A model generated the notes under the pieces. The model saw only the letters and a program-made list of their open reading frames with translations, did no database searches and was not told where the DNA came from. Positions 48,301 through 56,587 of a DNA stretch of 64,000 nt are shown one piece after another. The translations under genes and the position numbers were made by a program. This stretch comes from an uncultured Schlesneria sp. (GTDB lineage Bacteria > Planctomycetota > Planctomycetia > Planctomycetales > Planctomycetaceae), in assembly GCA_903871875.1 (NCBI GenBank), contig CAIQIR010000070.1, positions 38,783-102,782 on the forward strand, read 5' to 3'. Within the stretch, counting starts at the first letter, position 1. Every line of letters starts with the position of its first letter.

Positions 48301-48946
48301 CAGGGATGTTCTGTTCGGCGATGGCGCGGGAGACATCGCCCGCGGTCAGGCTGCGAGCCGCTAATTGTTCCGGGTTGACCCACACGCGCATACTGTAGTC
48401 GCGCTGGCCAAAGACGAAGACGTCGGCCACGCCGTCCATTCGCGCCAATTCGTCTTTAATCTGCAGAATGGCGTAGTTGCTCAGGTAGAGCTGGTTGTAG
48501 CGTCCATCGGGCGAGAGGAGCGCCATCCCCATCAGAATGTCGGGCGAACGCTTGCGCGTGCTGACGCCGGTTTGCTTGATGACGTCGGGCAGCATTGGCA
48601 CGGCGAGGCTGACGCGGTTTTGGACCAGCACCTGCGCCATATTCACATCGACAGAATTGTGAAACGTGACGGTCAGGTTGTATTGACCGTCGTTGGTGCA
48701 GTTCGACGACATGAACATCATGCCTTCGACGCCATTCACCTGCTGTTCGATCGGTGCGGCCACCGCCTCGGCGACATCTTTTGCGCTGGCGCCCGGATAG
48801 GTACAGGTCACGTTCACGGTCGGTGGTGAGACCTGTGGGAACTGAGCGATCGGCAGATTGAACACGGCCACCCCGCCCGCGAGTGTGATCATAATTGATA
48901 ACACTGCGGCGAAAATCGGCCGATCAATGAAAAAGCGTGAAATCAT
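45374..48946 (-). CDS. RND-family (HAE1) efflux permease, first of a tandem pair
   Basis: A 1190-residue AcrB-type permease closely similar along its length to the following one, for example MISRFFIDRPIFAAVLSIM and the same GLVLAIGIVVDDAIVVVEAVEHH relay motif. The TM10 lysine is in VVLVGLASKNAILIVEF. Both copies thus keep the full proton pathway. It carries the same type of 75-residue hydrophobic insert after TM6 (PWLAFPLIGGALGWVLAG, then TTIVVLAATAMAVLGNSLN). It also has a hydrophilic C-terminal tail of about 80 residues beyond the last helix. It begins 36 bp after the adaptor gene. Two permeases with one adaptor recall the heteromeric MdtBC pump, but no heteromer can be proved here. Confidence 0.93.
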   Translation of the reverse strand: MISRFFIDRPIFAAVLSIMITLAGGVAVFNLPIAQFPQVSPPTVNVTCTYPGASAKDVAEAVAAPIEQQVNGVEGMMFMSSNCTNDGQYNLTVTFHNSVDVNMAQVLVQNRVSLAVPMLPDVIKQTGVSTRKRSPDILMGMALLSPDGRYNQLYLSNYAILQIKDELARMDGVADVFVFGQRDYSMRVWVNPEQLAARSLTAGDVSRAIAEQNIPVATGAIGQQPAPATQEFQITLSTLGRLAEPEQFGDIILKATPEGRITRLKDVARIELAAKNEDVNVSMDGMPTVFLAIFQMPDANALDTHDRVLAKMAELSEAFPEGLTYDVGFTTVPYTRESIHEVFNTLRDAIILVAAVVLLFLQNWRSAVIPLVAVPVAIIGTFAAMAVFGFSLNNLTLFGLVLAIGIVVDDAIVVVEAVEHHIEEGLAPREATIQAMEEVSGPVIAVGLVLSAVFVPCAFISGITGQFFRQFAMTIAISTIISTFNSLTLSPALTALMLRPRGKEALPPLPWLAFPLIGGALGWVLAGEFEHLFSRAITLLPERIAGTLEEHLTTTIVVLAATAMAVLGNSLNRLLGAGFRWFNRGFQWVTGVYTQSVAGLLRVSVLVLAVYVGLLGVTWWRFVETPKGFIPSQDMGYLMVNIQLPDSASMERTQEVVDDIVRIAMAHPGIKHCSGISGQSFVLNAFGSNFGSMFVNLKDYHLRRDPKLSSTVIADYLRTEFGKQIVGANVQVFPPPPIRGVGRAGGFNIMIEDRGDVGPQVLQKETENLARLGAKSRELMALFSVFRANVPQYRIVPDSKQLVIRHVNLSDFAEALRIYQGSLYVNDFNRFGRTWQVIVQSEQQFRDNSDDVPRLKVRNAEGAMVPLGSLASMQEVNGPLVLTRYNMYPAASINGMAAPGVSSNQAIEAMERLAKENLPRNMSFEWTDMSYLELLAGNTATVIFGFAVVMVFLVLAAQYESWSLPLAVILVVPMCLLSALVGVSIAQMDVNIFTRIGFVVLVGLASKNAILIVEFAKQRRLAGASRREATLDACRLRLRPIIMTSLAFILGVVPLILSQGAGAEMRKALGVAVFSGMLGVTLFGLALTPVFFATIDWLSHTPLFTSSHLRRVSDFVIAILSFRQVRRWGISLTGKLAHTIPRNTVPVKLPDVTLATRRDDGLQELAPHVPAVAIVEGRESADRIRHSAKN

Positions 48947-48982
48947 GTCCGCGCCACCGTCTTGACTGAATCGTTTGATCGC

Positions 48983-50245
48983 CTACTTCGCCGGCACGGT
49001 TGATCGAGCGTCGGCCGTGGCGTCCGGACCAACCAACATCGTCGGGTTGACCTTGATACCGGGGCGGACGCGTTGAATTCCTGTGACGACCACACGTTCT
49101 TCCGGGGAAAGCCCTTGAGTGATCACGCGCTGCCGGTCGTGAACTTTGCCCACCTGAACGGGGCGATACGCAACTTCGTCATTCGCTGTTAAGACGTAAA
49201 GGAACTTTTGTCCCTGATCGGTTCCCAACGCTTGTTCGGGCACCAGCAGCGCTTTGTGCGGTTCGCCGATGGGCAAACGCACCCGCACAAACAGGCCGGC
49301 CGTCAGCATCCGATCGCGATTGTCGAAGACAGCGCGTACGCGAAGTGTACCGGTACTGGGATCGAGTCGGTTATCCTCGAAATCCAGGACCCCTTCGCGC
49401 GTCGAAGTCTGTTCATCGGCCAACGCCATGAGTACTGGCAACTTGGCGGTGGTCTCTGCCCCCGACTCGATCTTCTGCTCGAGCCGTCGCAGACGCAGCA
49501 TTGTCCGTTCATCCAGGTCGAAGTAGACCCACATCGGATCCTGACTGACGATGCGCGTCAGAACGGTATCATCGGCTTTGACCAGATTGCCTGGATCGAT
49601 ATACGGCCGGCTCATCCGACCGGTAATCGGCGCCCGGACTTTGCAGTAACCCAGATTCACTTCGGCGATCTTCTGCGACGATTTCGCCGAACGCAGTGTG
49701 GCCACCGCTTGAGCCGTGTCACCTGACACCAGGTCGAACTGTTCCTTGGCCATGATGCCGGTGGAGTGCAGCTTCTTGGCGCGTTCAAAGTCGAGCGTCA
49801 GTCGCTGTGCGCGGGCTTCGGCTTCGGCGACCACCCCGGCCGCCCGATCGGCTTCTGCCTGGTAATAGGGCGGATCGATCTCGAATAACAGATCGCCCTG
49901 GTTGACCTCAGCCCCGTGACGAAAATTGACGGCGGTTAAATAGCCTGTGACCCGGGCGCGGATATCAACGGTTTTCACCGCTTCGGTCTGACCAGTGAAC
50001 TCTTCGCGATCAGTGACTTCTCGATAGACAGGCTGGCAGACCTCAACCTCCGGCACCGCAGCCATGGGCGGTGGCGGGGGCGAGTGATTGCAGCCGAGTA
50101 GTGAGAGACACCCAATGACGACGATCTGCAACATCGCGGCCGAATAAGTTCGGCCAGGAATCACACCCGCTAAAGGAAGCCGTTGAAACCGCGCGGCGAA
50201 AGCCTGTTTCAAGAGTTCAGGTAAATGGGGAGGTGATATGTTCAT
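48983..50245 (-). CDS. RND efflux periplasmic adaptor lipoprotein (membrane fusion protein)
   Basis: A 420-residue HlyD/AcrA-type adaptor that links the permease to an outer-membrane channel. A lipobox, LLGC, is at residues 49-52 (C52), followed by a proline run. Then come the lipoyl half-motif VDIRARVTGYLTAVNFRHGAEV, a helical hairpin (about 130-200), the second lipoyl half with CKVRAPITGRMSR, and beta-barrel and membrane-proximal domains to the end. The ATG at 50245 overlaps the tetR stop codon (ATGA), arguing for translational coupling. An internal Met at residue 38 would give a shorter lipoprotein signal. It is followed by both permease genes. Confidence 0.92.
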   Translation of the reverse strand: MNISPPHLPELLKQAFAARFQRLPLAGVIPGRTYSAAMLQIVVIGCLSLLGCNHSPPPPPMAAVPEVEVCQPVYREVTDREEFTGQTEAVKTVDIRARVTGYLTAVNFRHGAEVNQGDLLFEIDPPYYQAEADRAAGVVAEAEARAQRLTLDFERAKKLHSTGIMAKEQFDLVSGDTAQAVATLRSAKSSQKIAEVNLGYCKVRAPITGRMSRPYIDPGNLVKADDTVLTRIVSQDPMWVYFDLDERTMLRLRRLEQKIESGAETTAKLPVLMALADEQTSTREGVLDFEDNRLDPSTGTLRVRAVFDNRDRMLTAGLFVRVRLPIGEPHKALLVPEQALGTDQGQKFLYVLTANDEVAYRPVQVGKVHDRQRVITQGLSPEERVVVTGIQRVRPGIKVNPTMLVGPDATADARSTVPAK

Positions 50246-50886
50246 TCGGCGGGTCTCCGCTGTCTTCCCACGTCGTTCAGAATGCCATGGAAGAAGATGT
50301 TGAGGATGCCTTGAGTTTGCTCTTCGACAGAGGTCTGCCGATTACAAAAGTAGTTGGTAAACATCGTGCCGTAGAGCAGATCTCCCAGCACATCCAGCAG
50401 TTGATCGACCGGAATGTCTCGAATCTGCCCTTCGGCAATGTAGGATCGGTAGAGCAATCGCAATCGCTCGCGATGGGCTTCCCGATGCTCGATGTAGGTC
50501 GGCTTCTTGCGATCTTTAAACAGAGCCCGCTCGTGAATCAGAAGTTCGCACAGTTGGGGGTGTTCGGCAAAAAATGTCAGATACGACCGCACCACTTGTG
50601 CAATCCGTTCCGGTGGGTCTTCGATCGGCTCAACACTGGCGTCGATCGATGCACACAGTTTGCGCATCCCCCGATCGGCAGCGGCCAGAAATAACTCGCG
50701 CTTGCTTGGGAAGTAGCGATACAGCGTTCCCTTCCCCACGCCGAGTTTGTCGGCCAGCTGCTGCGTATCGGTTTCCGCATAGCCTTGCGTGGCAAAGAGC
50801 TGTGTGGCAGCTTCCAGAATCTCTTCGCGGCGCTCAGCGCACCGGTCGATTTTGACGTCGCTCGTACTGGTGCCGATCGAATTCAC
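50242..50886 (-). CDS. TetR-family transcriptional regulator of the efflux operon
   Basis: A 214-residue TetR-type repressor. The N-terminal DNA-binding domain shows REEILEAATQLFATQGYAETD followed by the helix-turn-helix TQQLADKLGVGKGTLYRYFPSKREL (about 41-65). The remainder is an all-helical ligand-binding and dimer domain with no clear ligand signature. It is the first gene of the operon, and its stop overlaps the adaptor start by 4 nt. A perfect 20-bp palindrome sits 16 bp upstream of its ATG. The simplest reading is an autoregulated repressor released by pump substrates, as with AcrR or TtgR; this is inference from family and layout. Confidence 0.93.
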   Translation of the reverse strand: MNSIGTSTSDVKIDRCAERREEILEAATQLFATQGYAETDTQQLADKLGVGKGTLYRYFPSKRELFLAAADRGMRKLCASIDASVEPIEDPPERIAQVVRSYLTFFAEHPQLCELLIHERALFKDRKKPTYIEHREAHRERLRLLYRSYIAEGQIRDIPVDQLLDVLGDLLYGTMFTNYFCNRQTSVEEQTQGILNIFFHGILNDVGRQRRPAE

Positions 50887-51188
50887 GATGCCTCTCCAAG
50901 GCGGACTGACTGGTCAGTCCGTTAAGTTATCGTCAGATTTTCGATGAGGCAAGTGGAATCTTTCCCAGGAATCCTTGCGATTCCGTTGGGTCAAGGATTT
51001 GAACCCTGCGGGGATCTCCTGCGGCGATGCTTGTCGTGTAGATGAACAGTCTCGACTTGTTCGGGGCGGATATTTCGTGAGCCAGCCAGAACTTCAACGC
51101 ACCGTTCGATAACGATCTTGACGCTCAAGGCAAATCGTCTGAAAATCTCGCCGTGGTAGTCGGACTCATTTTGATCAAGGATGTTCAA
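50887..51188. other. 302-bp divergent intergenic region containing the tetR operator
   Basis: The region lies between tetR (minus) and a small unknown gene (plus). It holds the palindromic operator at 50902-50921 and an AAGGA ribosome-binding site at about 51177. No other gene or structure is convincing. Confidence 0.5.
50902..50921. promoter_or_regulatory. Perfect 20-bp palindrome, probable TetR operator
   Basis: CGGACTGACTGGTCAGTCCG has 9-bp arms that are exact reverse complements around a 2-bp centre. It lies 16-35 bp upstream of the tetR start codon. Length, symmetry and position are those of TetR-family operators, so binding by the adjacent regulator is likely though not shown. Confidence 0.8.
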
Positions 51189-51770
51189 ATGAAGCGGAAT
51201 CTGATTTTGTCTGCGGCGGCCTATGCGTTAGGTGTCTGCACAGTGCTCTTCGTTCAAGGCAGATCCAACGTCGAAATCGAAACGAATCCCATTGCCTCAA
51301 CTCAATCGACGGAAGCGACGAACGAAGTGACCAAGGTGCCTGAAGTTCTCGACGAAGCGGATCTCATGGTCCAGATCGTTTCTGAAACAGGCGAGATTTC
51401 GAACGTTCGAGTGAATTCTCCCTGCGCAGTGACCCGGGTCGAATCAAACAACGGTGAAACATCGAGTGTTGCCGTCGTGACGTTCACGGACGGATCTACG
51501 GATTTAATCCATTCGGCGGCCGGTCCCGTGGTGGTGACATTCAACAATCAAGCCGAATCAATTCAATCAGCAATCGGCGCCCCCATTTTTAATTCATACT
51601 CACCGTGGATGTTTACTACTAATGCAACTAATACAATTGTGAACGCGTTTAATGCCCCCGTGTACGCGTGGTTTGGGTTGGAGATATCCCCCGACTCTAC
51701 CGTGGCACCGCTTGAACCGGCCGGATTGGAAGTTGAACTTCCGAACTCCTCACCCACAACCGATGAATAG
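51189..51770 (+). CDS. Small secreted or membrane-anchored protein, unknown
   Basis: A 193-residue protein starting MKRNLILSAAAYALGVCTVLFVQG, which is a signal peptide or single membrane anchor. The rest is acidic, rich in Thr, Ser and Val, and probably beta-rich (ETSSVAVVTFTDGSTDLIH). Hydrophobic segments follow near FNSYSPWMFTTNATNTIVN and NAPVYAWFGLEI. ATG 51189 is preceded by AAGGA. No family is recognised. Its base composition is more A+T-rich around 51580-51650 than neighbouring genes. It stands alone, divergent from tetR, and could be under the same control region; no function is proposed. Confidence 0.7.
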   Translation: MKRNLILSAAAYALGVCTVLFVQGRSNVEIETNPIASTQSTEATNEVTKVPEVLDEADLMVQIVSETGEISNVRVNSPCAVTRVESNNGETSSVAVVTFTDGSTDLIHSAAGPVVVTFNNQAESIQSAIGAPIFNSYSPWMFTTNATNTIVNAFNAPVYAWFGLEISPDSTVAPLEPAGLEVELPNSSPTTDE

Positions 51771-52041
51771 GTCGCGAGGAGGATTGGTCCTATTCGTTCG
51801 CTCGCCAGCCGAGGTTTGTGTCCGAAACGGCCCCGAGATCGTTTTTGGCGATGCCGCATCCGATTATAAATTGCATTTTGTGGCGCGCGTGGTCGAGCGG
51901 TCCGGTCCGTTTTCGAATGAATGAAACGATCCTGACGGCGAATAAGGGCGTTCTGTCCTGCAATTTCGGATACAAGTTGAAAAGCGGAGCATTCTCGGAT
52001 CGAATCGGCACTGATCGCAACTCGAATGGAGCGGCACGATC

Positions 52042-52491
52042 ATGCACGTCGTACGATTGAAACGATCTCTACTGCTCTTTTGGGCTGTTTGGTTGAGTGT
52101 GGTTTTTCTCAGCAACCTGGCCGACGCCGGAAAAGAGTCCGGTCTACTGGGTGAATGGTGGATCTTCGCTTCGGGGAATTTGAAGTTCATCAAGCAGACC
52201 ACCGCGCTCTACGGCAACCTCGAATTGGTGAACGCGCTGCTCTTTGCAGGCGTCATCGTGTGGGAAGGAATGGCCGCATTCCTGTTCTGGCGAGCCGCCT
52301 GGACCTGTCGAGGCAAGAGATCGGGACGCAATCATCTGTATTTGGCCTTCACGGCGTCCCTCTGCTTGTGGGGAGCGTTTGTGATCGCCGACGAGATCTG
52401 TATCGCATACGCCTTGGAAAGCACCCATCTTCGGCTATTCACTGCACAACTGGTGACGCTGTTGGTAATGGAATTGTTGCCCGAGGATTGA
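52042..52491 (+). CDS. Small polytopic membrane protein, DUF2165-like
   Basis: A 149-residue protein with four hydrophobic helices (about 8-27, 60-82, 98-118 and 125-145). The arrangement recalls DUF2165 integral membrane proteins: FLSNLADAGKES resembles their conserved loop after the first helix, and LVNALLFAGVIVWEGMAAFLFWRAA their second helix. The match is judged by eye and is tentative. ATG 52042 has GGAG 10 nt upstream. Function is unknown. The 271 bp before it and 287 bp after it contain no supported gene. Confidence 0.65.
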   Translation: MHVVRLKRSLLLFWAVWLSVVFLSNLADAGKESGLLGEWWIFASGNLKFIKQTTALYGNLELVNALLFAGVIVWEGMAAFLFWRAAWTCRGKRSGRNHLYLAFTASLCLWGAFVIADEICIAYALESTHLRLFTAQLVTLLVMELLPED

Positions 52492-52778
52492 AGGTCGCGA
52501 AGGCCCGCAACCTGTTTCTGCATCGTCGAGCCGATGATGTCATCCCGTTGCACATTCAGCGGAACGGCCCGGTCGTTAACCGTGCTCTGTCCCGCTGAAC
52601 GCTGTTCGACATTGGCAGCGATCAGCGGCTCGTCGATTGCAAATCAGAGGTGGTGACGGCGGAGTCGTCTGGGTGCGAGTGGACGGAGGCAGGTTGGGGG
52701 GCATCTGTCCGCCACGGGGAAGTTTTTTTAAAGCCGCAGCGCATTCGGCTGACCTGCCCCAGATCAGAATTGTTGACG

Positions 52779-53069
52779 TTATTCTTCTGTGACCCAAACT
52801 CGCAGATCGCCATCCCCCGCAACTTCGACATGAATCGGGCTGGGGTGACCGCACACGAACAGGTGCTTCACATACACCTGTTCGGAACATTCCGACGCGT
52901 CATCCGGAATGAACGTCTCTTCAACGGAGAGCGAGCCGTCGTCGAAACTTTGTTTCCTGAGCGTGGTGCCGATCCTGTTCGAAGTGCTGGGCCGCAGCAG
53001 CCAGTCCTGGCAAGCGGAAATCATCAGAATGGGTGTGACCGATGCGGAAAGTGGATCCGAGTTCATCAT
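52779..53069 (-). CDS. Small acidic hypothetical protein
   Basis: A 96-residue protein of unknown function. The C-terminal half (DDGSLSVEETFIPDDASECSE, then VYVKHLFVCGHPSPIHVEVAGDG) has alternating polar and hydrophobic residues typical of beta strands and ends VWVTEE. Coding is supported by an AAGGA ribosome-binding site 6 nt before ATG 53069. An ATG at 53111 in the same frame lacks such a site. No homologous family is recognised. It might instead be a fortuitous frame, hence the moderate confidence. Confidence 0.5.
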   Translation of the reverse strand: MMNSDPLSASVTPILMISACQDWLLRPSTSNRIGTTLRKQSFDDGSLSVEETFIPDDASECSEQVYVKHLFVCGHPSPIHVEVAGDGDLRVWVTEE

Positions 53070-53604
53070 GATTCGTCCTTGAAAATGAGGTTGAACGTCT
53101 GAGTTGTTCACAAAACAACACTCGTTCGAGTTCTGTGTCGAACAAAGGGGAGCTTCGGAAAGGAACGCCTTTGTCAGGAGGTTGCCAGCGGCAAACGAAT
53201 CCCGTTCGAATAGGGCAGCCAGCCGTTGGCCGTCAGTACCTTTGTTGACTCATCAGCAATGGGCTTTCTTCCTCACGTTGAGTCAGAAAGCTCGCCGCCA
53301 AATCGGTTACGCGGGGACAATATCAACTAAATCGGTCGCGTCGAGATGAGCCAGCAAGAGTCTGGCTGACTTGTAAGCGAGCCCACTCGGTCCCGTGATC
53401 GAAGGCCGATTTCCCGGCAGAATTTGCGCACTCGAAAGGACAATTCTTAAATCGGCGCAGGGTTACTCTTAACCAGCGATCTGGTGTCGAACAGTCGCTT
53501 CGTCGCCTGACGGAATTGAGACCTTAACGGCGTCGACAGGAATCACATAGTGCCGTAGAGAAAGATTCCTCTCGGTCGATATCTGGCGAGCATGCAGCCA
53601 CTTG
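53070..53604. other. 535 bp without a supported gene
   Basis: Frames of 62-81 codons occur on both strands but lack ribosome-binding sites and protein character. The stretch lies between the 5' end of the small minus-strand gene and the 3' end of ppk2. No repeat or clear terminator was seen. Confidence 0.45.
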
Positions 53605-54450
53605 TCACAACTCAACGTCGGGGACGATGTTTTGGTCCCACTTTGGTGGTCGCACATATTTTTCGTCTGCAGGCCTGCGCGGTGGCAACTTCAGCGGTGG
53701 TGGAGTCGCATCTTCATAGGGAACCATGCTCAGGATGTGGGCGATGCAGTTCAGCCGGGCTCGCCGCTTATCGTCGGCCTCCACGGTGTACCACGGCGAA
53801 TGCTTGATGTCGGTGTGCATGAACATGTCGTCCTTGGCCTTCGAGAACTCCACCCACTTTTCGCGTGACTGAACGTCCATCTCGCTCAGTTTCCAGCGGC
53901 GGGCGGGATTGCCGGCCCGCTCATGGAAGCGACGTTCCTGTTCCTCATCGCTGACCGAGAACCAGTATTTCAGCAGGATGATCCCGGAACGGATCAGCAT
54001 CTGTTCGAAGTCCGGACAAGACCGCAGGAATTCCACGTACTCTTCTTGAGTGCAGAAGCCCATGACATGATCCACGCCGGCCCGGTTGTACCAGCTGCGG
54101 TCAAACAGGACGATCTCTCCGGCCGAAGGCAGATGGGAGACATAGCGTTGGAAGTACCATTGCGTCCTCTCTGTATCTGAGGGCTTGGCCAGGGCGACGA
54201 TGCGACAGCCACGCGGGTTGAGCGGTTTGGCGACGCACTTGATGACCCCACCCTTTCCGGCGGCATCACGCCCCTCAAATAGCACGACGAGTTTTTTGCC
54301 GGCCGCTCTGATCCAATACTGCATCTTCACCAGTTCCATATGCAATTCGTCCAGCTTCGCCAAATACGCTTCATGATGCACCTTGCCATCCGGCGACACG
54401 GATTCGGACGACTCCGCCTTCATTGCTGCTCGTCCTTTCTTTTTTTCCAT
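53605..54450 (-). CDS. ppk2: Polyphosphate kinase 2 (PPK2), class I
   Basis: PPK2 enzymes transfer phosphate between inorganic polyphosphate and nucleotides, usually running toward NTP synthesis from NDP. The 281-residue protein has the Walker A-like motif FEGRDAAGKGG (58-68). It has the Walker B and lid region LFDRSWYNRAGVDHVMGF (115-132) and the RRWKLSEMDVQSREKW segment near residue 190. The size fits the single-domain class I group. ATG 54450 is certain, with GGAGAC 7 nt upstream; the frame stays open another 73 codons but into the neighbouring kinase gene. It is divergent from that kinase with only 31 bp between start codons, so its promoter must lie inside that gene. Confidence 0.94.
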   Translation of the reverse strand: MEKKKGRAAMKAESSESVSPDGKVHHEAYLAKLDELHMELVKMQYWIRAAGKKLVVLFEGRDAAGKGGVIKCVAKPLNPRGCRIVALAKPSDTERTQWYFQRYVSHLPSAGEIVLFDRSWYNRAGVDHVMGFCTQEEYVEFLRSCPDFEQMLIRSGIILLKYWFSVSDEEQERRFHERAGNPARRWKLSEMDVQSREKWVEFSKAKDDMFMHTDIKHSPWYTVEADDKRRARLNCIAHILSMVPYEDATPPPLKLPPRRPADEKYVRPPKWDQNIVPDVEL

Positions 54451-54481
54451 GGTTGTCTCCTTCACGCGGCATGATCTGGAA

Positions 54482-56587
54482 ATGAATTTGATTTGGCGGT
54501 CTTCGTGGCGCGACCATGATGCCATCATCACCGTACGGTCATCCGAAACGGTGGACTGCATCCTGCTCGACTTGGTGATGCCCGGCATGACCGGTGAAGA
54601 AGCCTGCCGGAGGATTAAGACGACGTCGATATCAAAAGATATCCCCGTACTGATCTTGACGGCGCACAAGGACCAGGAAGCTGTCTTGAGTTGTTTGAAG
54701 GCGGGCGCCGATGACTATATCCCGAAAGCCGCCGAATTCGACGTGCTGAAAGGACGAATTCGGGCACAACTGCGACGCAAACAATACGAAGGAGAAAATC
54801 GCCTGATACAAGAGGTGATCGAGACAATGCGTAAGAGCGAGGCACGTTTCCGAAGTGCCTTCGAACATACCAATGTCGCCATGGTCCTCATGCGTATCGA
54901 CAATCAGATCATTCGCGTGAACAACGCCTTCGCCGCGCTTTTCGGTTATTCAGCGGACGAAATGATCGGGCTGTCGATGATTGACCTCACCCATCCGGAA
55001 GACGCCATCGAAAATCAGCTCCGCAGAGAAGGATTGCTGGCCGGGCGGTCTAATCATTTCCAAATGGAAATGCGCTATCTCCAGAAAAATGGACATTCGT
55101 TCTGGAGTTTGACAAACATCTCGCTGGTGCGATCCTCTGATGGGATGCCATTGAAGTACGTTGGTCAGGTGCAAGACACTACGGAACGCAAGCACGCCGA
55201 GGAGGCGAATCGTCGTTACAACGAGCGATTGAAGATTCTTCACCAAATCGATCGGGCCTTGATCGCCGGGGAAGTACCGGAAGCAATTGCCGCGGGAGTG
55301 CTTCCGCATTTGAGGGATCTGTTGGACGTCCGCCACGCTTCGGTCAGTCTATTTGATCTGGAACTGGGCGAAGCTGAGTGGCTGGCAGGGACAGGCCCCA
55401 ATCGAGTTCGCCGCGGTCCAGGTGTTCGCTTTTCCCTGCGATTCATGGGGGATGTCAATGCTTTGAAAAGGGGGGAATTCCAACTGATCGACGTCCAAAC
55501 ATTGCCGCCAGGCCCTGACTTTGACGCCCTGGTCGGCTCCGGAATTGACAAATATATCGTCGTGCCAATGATCGTAGATGGTGAATTGATCGGCGCGTTC
55601 GGCTTTGAAGGCACATCGGCGCCGCTGCAGCTGGAAAAGATTGGAATTGCACAAGAAGTTGCCACACAATTCGCCATTACGATTGCGCAAGCTCGGATGA
55701 AAGAGCATGTCCGCGATCGGACGAGCGAACTAGTCAACGCAAATCGCGAGCTTCGGCAGAAAAATCAAGAAAACGAGATGTTTGTCTACAGCGTCTCCCA
55801 TGACCTGCGATCGCCGCTGGTGAATCTTCAGGGCTTCAGTAAGGAACTGAGCATGGTCGCAGCAGAGATCAGTGCCACCATCTCTGACGAATCTGTTCCA
55901 CAGCTGATTCGCGAAAAAGCGAACTCGCTGGTGCAGGTCGAAATGCGTGAATCCATTCGTTTCATTCAGTCCGCCGTGATGCGGCTGAGCAATACCATCG
56001 ACGCGCTGCTGCATTTGTCACGCGTGGGGAGAATTGAATACCAGTGCCGTGAAGTCGACATGCATGAATTGATCAGAAACCTTGTCGATTCGATGAGCGT
56101 CACGGCGCACGAAAAGGAGGTCGTTATTCAAGTTCACGAGCTGGCACCCTGCCAAGGCGATGCGACGGCGTTTGAACAGCTATTCTCCAATCTCCTCGGT
56201 AATGCTCTCAAATATCTCGATCCCCAACGTCCAGGGTCGGTTGAAGTTGGCGAGATCCCTGGCGATCCACAATATCGTACTTATTTCGTTCGAGATAACG
56301 GATTGGGAATTCGCAAGGCCTACCAGGAAAAGATCTTCCTGGCATTCAAGCGTTTTCATGCGGATGCGGCCACGGGCGAAGGAATGGGACTGGCGATCGT
56401 TCGGCGAATCGCGGAACGTCACGGTGGCGAAGTGTCCGTCGAGTCGGAAGAAGGTGTTGGAAGTACGTTTTTTGTCAAATTGCCGAATCGATCTGCGACG
56501 TGCCCAGTCGCGTCGCAGATCGATCGTTCTAGGGAAGGTGACCTCAATGCAAACCGAACCGATGGCCATCGTGTTGGCGGAAGATGA
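54482..56587 (+). CDS. Receiver(truncated)-PAS-GAF-HisKA-HATPase histidine kinase
   Basis: A 701-residue sensor kinase without membrane helices. Domains in order: a partial receiver (about 20-110), PAS (about 123-240), GAF (about 256-406), HisKA with SHDLRSPLVNLQGF (about 437), and HATPase with LFSNLLGNALKYL and GEGMGLAIV (about 560-676). The receiver keeps the phospho-acceptor in CILLDLVMPGMTG and the lysine in DYIPKA. It lacks the first beta strand and acidic pair, and reads RDHDAIITVRSSETVDC, suggesting lost sequence. No start codon with a good ribosome-binding site is seen; ATG 54482 is the first Met not antisense to ppk2. Its 3' end overlaps the next gene by 41 nt. It may be a 5'-truncated gene. 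Confidence 0.8.
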   Translation: MNLIWRSSWRDHDAIITVRSSETVDCILLDLVMPGMTGEEACRRIKTTSISKDIPVLILTAHKDQEAVLSCLKAGADDYIPKAAEFDVLKGRIRAQLRRKQYEGENRLIQEVIETMRKSEARFRSAFEHTNVAMVLMRIDNQIIRVNNAFAALFGYSADEMIGLSMIDLTHPEDAIENQLRREGLLAGRSNHFQMEMRYLQKNGHSFWSLTNISLVRSSDGMPLKYVGQVQDTTERKHAEEANRRYNERLKILHQIDRALIAGEVPEAIAAGVLPHLRDLLDVRHASVSLFDLELGEAEWLAGTGPNRVRRGPGVRFSLRFMGDVNALKRGEFQLIDVQTLPPGPDFDALVGSGIDKYIVVPMIVDGELIGAFGFEGTSAPLQLEKIGIAQEVATQFAITIAQARMKEHVRDRTSELVNANRELRQKNQENEMFVYSVSHDLRSPLVNLQGFSKELSMVAAEISATISDESVPQLIREKANSLVQVEMRESIRFIQSAVMRLSNTIDALLHLSRVGRIEYQCREVDMHELIRNLVDSMSVTAHEKEVVIQVHELAPCQGDATAFEQLFSNLLGNALKYLDPQRPGSVEVGEIPGDPQYRTYFVRDNGLGIRKAYQEKIFLAFKRFHADAATGEGMGLAIVRRIAERHGGEVSVESEEGVGSTFFVKLPNRSATCPVASQIDRSREGDLNANRTDGHRVGGR

